Assembly: GCA_947359465.1 (NCBI GenBank)
Contig: OX375872.1
Span: 79,405,641 to 79,469,640 of the forward strand
Direction of reading: 5' to 3'
DNA length: 64,000 nucleotides
Source of the DNA: Metellina segmentata
Lineage: Eukaryota > Arthropoda > Arachnida > Araneae > Tetragnathidae
Each line of letters starts with the position of its first letter. Position 1 is the first letter of the stretch. Both the position numbers and the translations under genes were made by a program. A model generated the notes under the pieces. It saw only the letters and a program-made list of their open reading frames with translations. It did not search any database and was not told the DNA's origin. This document shows, piece by piece, positions 55,473 through 64,000 of this stretch.

Positions 55473-55565
55473 ATGTATCAATATTTTTCAAAATAATGTA
55501 TTATTTCTTTAACATAACAAGATTTTATTGTAAATTTCACAATTCTAATAATTTTCACACCTCTG

Positions 55566-56240
55566 TAGGTATCCGATCCGACATATACAGGATTTCACAC
55601 AAGAACTCGACAGGAAAACTATTTTTTAAAAATTAGATCTTGTGAAAGCCTATCACCAGATTCCGGCTGAACCAAGCGATATCCCTAAGACCGCAGTGAT
55701 TACACCTATTGGTTTGTTTGAATATGTTTACATGACTTTTGGTTTAGTAAACGCTGCTGAAACATTCCAACGATTTATGGATAACGTTTTACGAGGTCTT
55801 GATTGCTCGTTTGCATACCTTTACGATGTTTTAGTTGCATCACGTAACGTGGAGGAGCATAAGCAAGATCTAAAAGCCATTCTTGAACGTTTTCGAAAGC
55901 ACGATGTCGTACTAAACCTTCGGAAATGTGATTTTAGAGTAGAATCTTTATCTTTTCTGGGATTTCAAGTATCAGCGAAAGGAATTTCACCCTTGCCGAA
56001 AAAGTGCAAGAGTTAAAAGATTACCCTCAACCCAAAACAGTCGATGAACTAAGACGTTTTTTGGCCACGTTGAACTTCGATCACAGATTTATTCCCCACG
56101 CGGCTGAAAAGCAAGCAAAAAAGAAAAATGATAGAACTTCCATAGAATGTATTGTACGATCAACTTCGCAAGGCGTTTGACACTTGTAAGCTTATGATAG
56201 TTGACGCAACCTCACCGTCGCACAGTGTGTCATTTTCGCA
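55566..56240 (+). pseudogene. gypsy reverse transcriptase, C-terminal part, and RNase H start
   Basis: RT palm and thumb continue right after the Tc1-like element (DLVKAYHQIP, TFGLVNAAETFQRFMD, FLGFQVSAKGI). The catalytic YxDD box reads YLYDVLVAS (55816-55827): the first aspartate is replaced by Y, so the RT would be inactive. A frameshift near 56005 leads to ELRRFLATLNFDHRFIP (about 56045-56100) and then a short remnant of the RNase H connection. Homology ends near 56235. Integrase is absent. Confidence 0.9.
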
Positions 56241-57465
56241 ATCTAGGTGGACATAATTATTGCATCAAAAATACACTGGTTTTGGGTGATTATAAGAGGA
56301 TGTGTGTGATAAAATACTGATTTGGTGTACATTTAACGTTTTTAGTTACTATTTGGATGCAGAAATATGCTAAATTAAAGAAATTTGTCAATTTTGCTCC
56401 ATATATTAAATATACTTCGATCAATTATTAACCGTATATTTTGTAATTTTATATCAATATACACCTGAACAATGGTCAGATATACCCATAACAGTTCCAT
56501 TTAAAAATAAAGAAGAATTCAAAAACAAAAGAGGAAAATATTTGAAAAATATTACAAATTATATACTTGGAATTTCAACTGAGAAAGTTCTTAAAGTAAT
56601 TCAACCTTTTTGGAAACATTTGGCTGCGTTTAGTTGTAGACCTTGCTTACTATTAGTGGATCTGAGGTACTGACTAATCTATTCGTATCAGTTCTTGACA
56701 TTTTTATAGAAAATATTTCTCTTATCGCCTATTGCGTTTATTCCTTGTCTTGCGCTTTTACGAAGCGGACCAATTACTAATTGGAAGAATACAAGAAGTG
56801 AAATAATATTCCCATGGACCATTAACTTCCCTTGAAGTTAAATCTAATTATTTGGCAAAAAGAAATTTGATGGAACGACAAGGTCTAGTTGAGATTTTGA
56901 CAAATAATATTTTTACCCTCATTAGTACAAGCAAAGGTAACAAAGAGACATACTAAACACACATTGTTTATAGTGATATTTTTCTGAAAAAAATTGCTGG
57001 AAAGTTTTCTGTTCAGCGCCATCACAGCCACTCATTATAATTGTATTTCTGATATTATTTTTCGAAAAAAATCAGAATGAAGGATTGTTTATTAATTGTA
57101 CGTAACCGTTTAACAGAGTAGTTGATAAGTGACTCGTGAGTTGTATAGAACAGCAGAAGTTTCCGTGAAAATCATCCTAGAAGAGTAACAACCGTTTAGG
57201 TCAATTTTTTGTTATACGGAGTATATAAATAAGAGTTTATGCTCTTTATGTTGTTTATGTAATTTTATATTGGTGCTAGAAAGATTAATGTCAACTCTTA
57301 GCCCAAGCACATTATTTTCAGATAATTTTACTGACGTTTTACTAAGACACGGGTCGTTTTCATAATTGTACCTCTTCCAGAAAAGCAGCAAAGAGCGATC
57401 CGACGATTTGAAGTAGAATATCGTACATCTGACTTTCGAATTTTACTTTAGCTGTCATTGACATT
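56241..57465. other. Unassigned DNA with coding-like fragments
   Basis: An open stretch of 87 codons (56410-56673, no ATG needed to stay open) contains YTPEQWSDIPITVPFKNKEE and KVLKVIQPFWKHLAAF. Another of about 45 codons (to 56956) contains NYLAKRNLMERQGLVEILT. Their composition is protein-like and unlike the surrounding repeats. They might be eroded exons or part of an unrecognised element. I cannot name them. Confidence 0.35.
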
Positions 57466-57937
57466 TCTTTTTGACTGCCGACCAACCGGTATAGTGGTTA
57501 AGATGTTAGCCTCTAGATCGGAAGATTCCTGCTTCAAATCCGGGTCCGGACATGGATGTAAGCGTATGGTGTAGAAGCGACTGGTGCACCTTAAATCTGT
57601 CGTGGCCGAAAGTCCTCACGTTGGGTTGGTGTGGAAGTTTGGAGAGTGGGGTGCCAGTTCAGGTGTTGCTTCGTCATCTGACCGTGGTTCAAAATTACGA
57701 GGTGTTGTCCTCGGATCTTTCCCTTAAAGGATTGATCCCGGACCATCGTCAATAGCCCGTTGTGTTGCTCTAGTACGACCTAATTAAAAATTACCAATTA
57801 CCTGACCGTGTTTCAAAATTACGAGGTGTTGTCTTCGGATCTTTCACTTAAGGAATTGATCCCGGACCGTCGTCAATAGCCTGTTGTGTTGCTCTAGTAC
57901 GACGTTAACTAAAATTACCATTACCATCTTTTTGACT
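57466..57937 (+). mobile_element. SINE-A type 1 plus a second 3' half, within one target duplication
   Basis: A full-length type 1 copy (57477-57802, A box TATAGTGGTTAAGA, B-box-like GCTTCAAATCC) is followed directly by a second 3' half (57803-57926, from TGACCGTGTTTCAAAATTAC to ATTACCATTACC). TCTTTTTGACT flanks the whole at 57466-57476 and 57927-57937, with no duplication between the two parts. Confidence 0.9.
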
Positions 57938-58840
57938 AGTTGTCTACAAGTTTACGAGTTTCTCTTTTTATACCTTGGAACTACAGGTTTAAAAATCTTT
58001 TTGAGGCCTTCTAGGCCTATTTTTCAAACTTCCTTGTAAATAACTTGGTAGGTCTTGAATCACAGTGTGAGAAAAGGTAAGATTTCCTTAAAGTCAAGAA
58101 GAATTATATCTGATGAAGAGTTCTTTGTGGCCGATCAATTTATACCTCTTTTGCTCAATTCTTTAGCGGGGAATTCAAAAATTTTCGCTTTAACAGTGCT
58201 TAAAACATTTAAAACAGTATTTGGTAACAAATATTCAACCATTTCTTGAGAAATATAAGTTAAAATAGTATAGATTTTCGTTTCATCACCCAAATGTCAA
58301 AAAAAAAAAAATGGACTGACGAAAAATCTCCTTAGTCATTCTGAAATTTATATAAGCACTATCAGTTCCACAGACTTCCGCAAGTAATTTTTTGTTCTGT
58401 GCACGTCAAATGAGTCGGCCTATAATACATATGTAATAATTTAGTGGTATAATATGTTAAAAATCTAATTGAAATTTGAAATCAACAGTCGCGTAAGACG
58501 CTAATTAGCTATAAATTCGAAAGGATCTTGCAAATTAATGAAATAGTACCCAAGAAACTAAAAGCACGTAAACATACCTGGATGAACAGAAGTTAATGAT
58601 AATACTCATTCGCCAGATTGGTTTTGCAGCCAACGCAGAAAGTTCGACTTTGGACCCCTGTACATCCTGTTAGGAGGAATTATTTAGAAAAATAAAACCG
58701 TGGTCTTGCTAAGGGGACATACTACTTTTAAGACATGTCTTTTTGACAGAGTCTGTGACTCTAAGAAAATTTAATTTTGTCCATCTAGAATCAAAAATGA
58801 CAATGCGCGCCGTGGCTAAAAATGTTATATGATCACTAGT
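57938..58840. other. AT-rich DNA with one unassigned frame
   Basis: A 64-codon frame (58055-58249) containing SDEEFFVADQFIPLLLNSLA looks protein-like but is unrecognised. The rest holds nothing I can support. Confidence 0.35.
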
Positions 58841-58927
58841 CTTATTAGTCAGATCGCCAATAGCCCGTTGTGTTGCTGCAGTACGACGTTAATTAAAATA
58901 CTTAATTAATTACCTTATTAATCAGAT
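58841..58927 (+). mobile_element. SINE-A tail-only insertion (59 bp) with target duplication
   Basis: The insert at 58855-58913 begins CGCCAATAGCCCGTTGTGTT and ends TTAATTAATTAC. CTTATTAGTCAGAT (58841-58854) is matched by CTTATTAATCAGAT (58914-58927), one mismatch. Confidence 0.9.
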
Positions 58928-59075
58928 TTTTTATTAATTAAAATAAAAACAAGTAGGTGCCAAATCATTGGAATCTGAAATTCAAATGTAGTGGACTTAC
59001 TCTGAGGTGTGTGATGTATCTCAATCTTAAGTCATTCAATTATACTTACTTATTTTGAACAAAAATTTGTCATAA

Positions 59076-59183
59076 AGGTAATGGTAATGGTAATTTTAGT
59101 TAACATCGTACTAGAGCAACACAACGGGCTATTGACGACGGTCCGGGATCAGTCCCTTAAGGGAAAGATCCGAGGACAACATC
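59076..59183 (-). mobile_element. SINE-A type 1-tailed, 5'-truncated, fused head-on to an inverted copy
   Basis: Minus-strand 3' half with a (ATTACC)n tail. It ends abruptly at GATGTTGTCCTCGG, where a plus-strand type 2 copy begins. Confidence 0.82.
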
Positions 59184-59477
59184 TGGAAGAGTAACGGATT
59201 AGCAATCAGGGCTACGAGTTCGAATCCAGCCAAAGACCGCCGTGTACGTACAAAGGGCGCTGGTGCAAATTAAATCTGTCGTGACTTCAAATGTCATCAC
59301 GTTGGCGTGGATGTTTGGTGATTGGGATGCCAGTTCAGATGTTCTCGTCAACTGACCGTGGTTCAAAATGACGAACCGTTGTCCTGGATTTTTCCCCTTA
59401 GGGTTTGATCCCGAACCGTCGCCAATAGCCCGTTGTGTTGTTACAGTGCGATGTTAATTAAAATATCTACCTACCTA
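59184..59477 (+). mobile_element. SINE-A type 2, missing the first part of the head
   Basis: Starts at TGGAAGAGTAACGG inside the A-box region. B box GAGTTCGAATCC, body, 3' end and TATCTACCTACC tail are present. Confidence 0.87.
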
Positions 59478-59605
59478 AATATTTCATGACGACCAGGTTT
59501 TTGGTGTCGGTTTATGGTGAATTAAATGTAATATAATGAGCCTGTATCCAGAAGTTGACCACGTGGTCAAAGCACGTAAACATACGGAAAAGATTATTCA
59601 GTCAT

Positions 59606-59904
59606 AATGGTAATGGTTAATTTTAGTTAACGTCGTACTAGAGCAACACAACGGGCTATTGACGACGGTCCGGGATCAGTCCCTTAAGGGAAAGAACCGA
59701 GGACAACACCTCTTAATTTTGAACCACGGTTAGATGACGAAGCAACACCTGAGCTGACACCCCACTCTCCAAACTTCCATACCAGCCTAACGGGAGGACT
59801 TTCCGCCACGACGGATTTAAGGTGCACCAGCCGCCTCTACACCATACGCTTACAAACATCCATGCACGGACCCGGATTCGAACCAGGAACCTTACGATCT
59901 AGAG
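59606..59904 (-). mobile_element. SINE-A type 1, truncated in the head
   Basis: Minus strand from CTCTAGATCGTAAGG with B box GGTTCGAATCC, the complete body and a (ATTACC)-derived tail. The A box is absent. Confidence 0.9.
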
Positions 59905-60040
59905 TATCCCGTGAAGTTGTATTTAAAAGGAAATTAGTACATTATGAAAGAAAGGATAAAATGAGAAAAAGTTAAAGAGCAAGAAAAGCAAAGCTGGTTA
60001 ACTCAAACCAAAAGAAAATATTTTCAAACTGATAGTATAA

Positions 60041-60330
60041 AAGGTAGGTAGTTAATTTCCATCACACTGGAGCAACACAACGGGTTATTGGCGACGGTCT
60101 GGGATCCATTCCGAAGGGAAAGATTCAATGACAACGGCTCGTAATTTTGAACCTGGTCAGATGACACCTCATTCTTAAAAACTTCCACACCACGCCAATG
60201 TGAGGTTATTTGAGGCAACGACAAATTTACGTGCACCGACCCTCGTGTACACGACGGTCTATGGCTGGACCGAGGTTCAAGCATGCAATCCTCCGGTAGC
60301 TAATCCGTTGCTTTTCCAACTGGAGCCCCC
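60041..60330 (-). mobile_element. SINE-A type 2, near full length
   Basis: The minus strand begins GGGGGCTCCAGTTGGAAAAG with a degenerate B box, then the body (with a deletion around GTGCCAGCTCAGG), the 3' end and TACCTACC. Its head and the flank beyond are included in the downstream 213-bp repeat. Confidence 0.88.
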
Positions 60331-60906
60331 TACTAGAAAAGTGCAAATACTTCCAAATACTTAACTGGTGAAAGTGATGAATTTGCGATAAATGTGAAGC
60401 AACTGTCGAACCAAAAGCAAATATAGTATAAAGCAAAACATAAACCCATTCCAAAAAGACATGCAGTCGGTCTATGGCTGGACCGAGGTTCAAGCATGCA
60501 ATCCTCCGGTTGCTAATCCGTTGCTTTTCCAACTGGAGCCCCCTACTAGAAAAGTGCAAATACTTCCAAATACTTAACTGGTGAAAGTGATGAATTTGCG
60601 ATAAATGTGAAGCAACTGTCGAACCAAAAGCAAATATAGTATAAAGCAAAACATAAACCCATTCCAAAAAGACATGCAGTCGGTCTATGGCTGGACCGAG
60701 GTTCAAGCATGCAATCCTCCGGTTGCTAATCCGTTGCTTTTCCAACTGGAGCCCCCTACTAGAAAAGTGCAAATACTTCCAAATAACTGGAGAAAGTGAT
60801 GAATTTGCGGTAAACGTAAAGCAACTGTCCAAACGAAAACAAATATAGTATAAAAACAAATATAGTATAAAGCAAAACATAAACCCATTCCAAAAAGACA
60901 TGCAGT
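60255..60906 (+). repeat. 213-bp tandem triplication
   Basis: CGGTCTATGGCTGGACCGAG starts units at 60255, 60468 and 60681. Units one and two differ by a single base by eye. Unit three has small deletions and a private duplication of AAATATAGTATAAA. Because 213 is divisible by 3, an open frame of 234 codons runs through on the minus strand; it is not a gene. Confidence 0.96.
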
Positions 60907-61570
60907 TGGGAATAATTTTTTTTAATGACAATGATATCGATTTTGTTTGATGTGTTTTGGAGAGAAAATTATGGAATTTGCAGTGATTGACTTTCGTTTC
61001 TGTTGTATTAATGATAAAGAATTCTTTAATATTATTACAATGTTTAATTGATTGTTTAATATTGGTTAGTTATATATTTTAACTTGTTTATTAGCACTAA
61101 CCATTAATATTGCACTTGTTTATTCAAAGTGTAATCACTAGAGCATCAAAAGGAATACTTTCTTTTGTGGTTTAAATTACTTTTGATAATAACCATACAG
61201 TCACAGTACAGATAAGACACACAATACAACATAAAAGGTAGAAAATCTCAAAATTAACACATTTTAGTGTCTTTGTAGAACGAGTGTGTTCAAGACACAC
61301 TCTTTACCTTCTCTTTCATCCTTCCAATTAATTTTCTAAAAAATGTTTCTGGGCATCCGAAGAGGAGCGTTATCTATCAGTCTCTGCAGAAGTGTTTACA
61401 CTATCATGTTTATCTGTTTAATATCAAGTTTTTTTATTCGTTTAATGTACCAAGTCTTAGAATACGAAATAGAAAATGTTTAGCCTGGCTATGTTTCATA
61501 CAAATGTACTGTTTATCGCTAAAATATTAGCACAAAGGTTTCAATTGGAATTTATTTGGAAAAGCAAATA
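60907..61570. other. AT-rich DNA, no gene recognised
   Basis: No recognisable feature. Confidence 0.45.
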
Positions 61571-61578
61571 GTGGTTAA

Positions 61579-62180
61579 TTACTGGATGGGTAGTAGTAAG
61601 TTACTGGATGGGTAGTAGTAAGTTACTGGATGAGTGGTGGTCAATTACTGGTCCAATCATTATTCTGAACTTTGAGGTAAAATTCCAGATAACTATCAAA
61701 TATTAAAAATTGTGCTATAACTCATTTTTATTACCAAATACCAAGTGCAAAAAAACTTGAAAGTACAATTGCAAATAGTGGTTTTTAATAGATTTTAACT
61801 AGTTTTTTTAATATGAATATATGGTTAATATGAATACATGTTTAATATGAATATATGTTTAATATGAATATATGTTTAATATGAATATATGTTTAATATG
61901 ATTTTTATAGTTGTTAACTTGTTAATATTAACTTGCACTAACCATTTTAACATCATGTTTAATACCATAACCATTAATATCATTAACCATTAATATCATG
62001 CAGTGGTCAGTTACTGGATGAGTGGTGGTCAATTATCCAATCGTTATTCTGAACTTTGAAATAAAAATTGCAAAAACTATCCCCCCAAATATTAAAAACT
62101 GTACTCTAACTCATTTTAATCATCATTTTTACAAGATACTATGTAGAAAAATCTTGAAAGTACGGTTGCAAATTTGCTCT
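61579..62180 (+). repeat. Nested small repeats
   Basis: Two to three 22-bp units of TTACTGGATGGGTAGTAGTAAG (61579-61645). About five 17-bp units TTAATATGAATATATGT (61808-61903). A longer duplication links 61620-61790 with 62005-62175 (GAGTGGTGGTCAATTA, TTATTCTGAACTTTGA, CTTGAAAGTAC). Confidence 0.85.
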
Positions 62181-63185
62181 AAGGAAATGTGTTTTCATGA
62201 AAAAAAAGCACAAATACTGGCTGGTTCATCCTATTCGATTATGTACTTGGTTATTTTTTTGTAATTTATGTTTTTGTCGTGTTATCTGAATTTCGTTACT
62301 CCGTAAAATACAAATTAATACTTGACACCATCATGTTGTCCTCTTTTTCACTTTATTATAATTTTCCTCTTTAAGTTATGGGCAAGTCAGTATTTTATTG
62401 CAAAACTTGACACATTATTTTTACTGAATTCAGAACGTTGAGTGGAGGCAGAATTTCACTCATAAGTCATGATTATGTGATTAAATCTAAATAAATCATT
62501 AGTTGACGTGGAAGGAACAAAAATATTTAATCGTTACTCATTAGTCATGATTAATTTTTCAGTCATTAGTTTTCAATAATTCTTCAGGTTCATTTTTGCT
62601 CAGCACCGGTTGGGAGGCGTGAATCAGGTATGTAAGCATAACTCAATCTCAAGCTGCTTAGCAAGGATCTATAACTTTCATACCATTATGATCGGGGACT
62701 CAGGAACCAAATGATCTTACTGATTTTTTCCGTATTTGACATAATGACCTATCATTAAATTATTTTCTTTGCCTTCAAGATCGTGATAAAGGGGTTTTCC
62801 CTAACAGAACACAACGGTTTGCGTGCTAAGGAAATTAATGAATTATAGAAACATTCAAGTCTTGAATTTTATGGAGACAGCTAAGAGGGTTAAAGATCTG
62901 AACTCAATGTTAACACATCCTGTGACAAAATTATTTTTTGGAAGGGTTATATTTTGCTGTTGCCACCCTTCGTCCGAAAGAAAATTTATTTATTTAGAAA
63001 TTTAAAAAGTAAATGTATTGAAATACTACAATTTCTCTTTCATATGTCAATAATAATTCACAATATTGATTACCCGATTACAATACGTTTTTTGCTTTTA
63101 AGGTATGTCTAGTTTCTCGAAGTCCTCTTTCTTAAATGTTAGAATTATACTATTTTTTTTCCTTTTAAGAAAAATCACTAAACAT
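62181..63185. other. AT-rich DNA, no gene recognised
   Basis: Short open frames without recognisable features. Confidence 0.45.
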
Positions 63186-63189
63186 TACT

Positions 63190-63805
63190 ATAATCTATTG
63201 AAAAATTGGCAAAAATTGGAATTTATAGATAAAAATATGGACGTTAAAACGAAAAACATTACACCTGGAAAAATTATAGTAAAAGTACATAAATAAAAGT
63301 ACCTTTGCACAAAATTTTGCATAAACTCTTCTAAATATATCAGCTAGGGCCTGAAATAAAATATATGCAATAATCTTTCCATTCATGAGATATTGTGAAT
63401 AGTGTAGAAGAAAATAGGAATTTGTGAAAATTTTCCTTACGCCACGACACTGAAATCTCGTTTTTCAAAACCGTTTTTTCCTCTTTAACGATAACTTTTA
63501 TATCCTAGTTCAGGCCATCTACAAAACAAATATGAAAATCAGTACACTAAATTTCATTAAAAATACATGGCACATTTTTAGTTATCGCGTTTCTTGTGCA
63601 AAATGTTTGCTCAAAATTGCATTTAAGGATTTGAAAACTAATTTTAAAATAGCTGCCAATATTTATTCAAACTGCTATATAAATCTCCGCTTCTAATCAC
63701 CGTGCAGAGAAAATAAAAAAAGTTTTGTAATGTAATATGTTTAAATAATATGAATATTGAAGAAATGAAACATGAAATTTTAATCAGAAAACAACTTTTC
63801 CACAC
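63190..63805 (+). repeat. Dispersed repeat, partner of 2640-3235
   Basis: Aligns in the same orientation with 2640-3235. Shared landmarks are AACGAAAAACATxACA, AAAACAAATATGAAAATCA and TTTTTAGTTATCGCGTTTCT. The end TAGTCAGATACC also matches 3568-3580. Confidence 0.7.
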
Positions 63806-63899
63806 ATTGTAGTCAGATACCTCAAATAGTTATTTATGATACTACTTCTAATTGACATAAAGTGCGTTTGCATGAAATAATTTAAATTTCAATTTTGAC

Positions 63900-63990
63900 T
63901 AATCGGTCGATCAATATGTATCTTGTGATCAGGATGCTGGCTTCCAAATTCAAAGGTTCCTTCGGGAATTTCTGAATTCGTGGTAGTGAA
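63900..63990 (+). mobile_element. Possible degenerate SINE-A type 1 head
   Basis: CTTGTGATCAGGATGCTGGC, CAAAGGTTCCTTCGGGAA resembles the type 1 head in spacing and partial sequence, but the B box is poor and the window ends soon after. Confidence 0.35.
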
Positions 63991-64000
63991 TAATTTTTAT

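Larger units (their letters stand above)
53852..55565 (+). mobile_element. Tc1-like element (1714 bp) with TA duplication, inside gypsy RT
   Basis: The termini are CAGAGGTGTGAAAATTATTA and its inverse, 24 bases identical before a 3-base indel. TA lies at 53850-53851 and 55566-55567. It carries one transposase gene on the plus strand with a predicted intron. Both termini are complete, so it could be mobilised in trans. Confidence 0.94.
52349..56240 (+). mobile_element. Ty3/gypsy-like retrotransposon, decayed and truncated, split by a Tc1-like element
   Basis: The order is gag, zinc-knuckle-like motif, aspartic protease, reverse transcriptase, then the beginning of RNase H. Several frameshifts and stop codons interrupt it, the RT active site is mutated, and homology fades after about 56235. 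No integrase or long terminal repeats are seen. A 1714-bp Tc1-like element (53852-55565) interrupts the RT. Confidence 0.9.

Noticed and set aside
60227..60931. 234-codon minus-strand open frame
   Set aside because: It runs through three tandem copies of a 213-bp unit derived from a SINE head. The length is a consequence of the unit being divisible by three.

Overview
The window looks like AT-rich nuclear DNA from an arthropod, probably a chelicerate and most likely a spider. This is an inference. It rests on eukaryotic tRNA-derived SINEs, DNA transposons with TA, TTAA or 8-bp target duplications, and Tc1-like and Ty3/gypsy protein remnants that resemble those common in orb-weaver genomes. 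I found no convincing host gene, tRNA gene, rRNA gene or CRISPR array. Almost every open reading frame is an accident of a repeat or a GC-richer block.

The dominant component is one SINE family (called SINE-A here), with more than 30 copies on both strands. Its body is constant, its 3' end is conserved (AATAGCCCGTTGTGTTGCT, then a TTAA-like step) and its tail is either (ATTACC)n or (TACC)n. Two different tRNA-like heads drive it: type 1 has A box TATAGTGGTTAAGG and B box GGTTCGAATCC; type 2 has A box GTAGCCCAGTTGGAAGAG and B box GAGTTCGAATCC. Many copies are 5'-truncated and several have exact target-site duplications. A second SINE family (SINE-B, tail AACCAACC) is rarer.

Layout: 0-2.3 kb is a SINE-A cluster. 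2.6-9.3 kb holds a dispersed repeat, tandem repeats and a hAT-type MITE (6257-7000). 9.3-13.8 kb holds SINEs, a small palindrome and a largely unique stretch. 13.9-25 kb is mostly low-copy tandem repeats with a pogo-like MITE and a piggyBac-like MITE. 25-26 kb is a SINE cluster. 26-32.5 kb is tandem repeats and unique AT-rich DNA. 33.4-36.5 kb holds a mariner-like deletion derivative and two hAT MITEs, one of them inside a SINE. 36.6-42.3 kb holds tandem arrays, one interrupted by a Tc1 deletion derivative and by a MITE with long inverted repeats. 42.6-50.6 kb holds nested SINEs, a minisatellite and more tandem repeats. 52.3-56.2 kb is a decayed Ty3/gypsy gag-pol, split inside its reverse transcriptase by an intron-containing Tc1-like element. 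57-60.9 kb is another SINE cluster ending in a 213-bp triplication. 61-64 kb is AT-rich with small repeats.

Nothing here works as a pathway. The window records nested transposition: non-autonomous elements inserting into each other, followed by local tandem duplication. The most interesting points are the two-headed SINE family, the recurrent 59-60-bp SINE-tail insertions, the hAT MITEs with a third internal terminus, and the intron-bearing Tc1-like element that landed in frame inside a gypsy RT.
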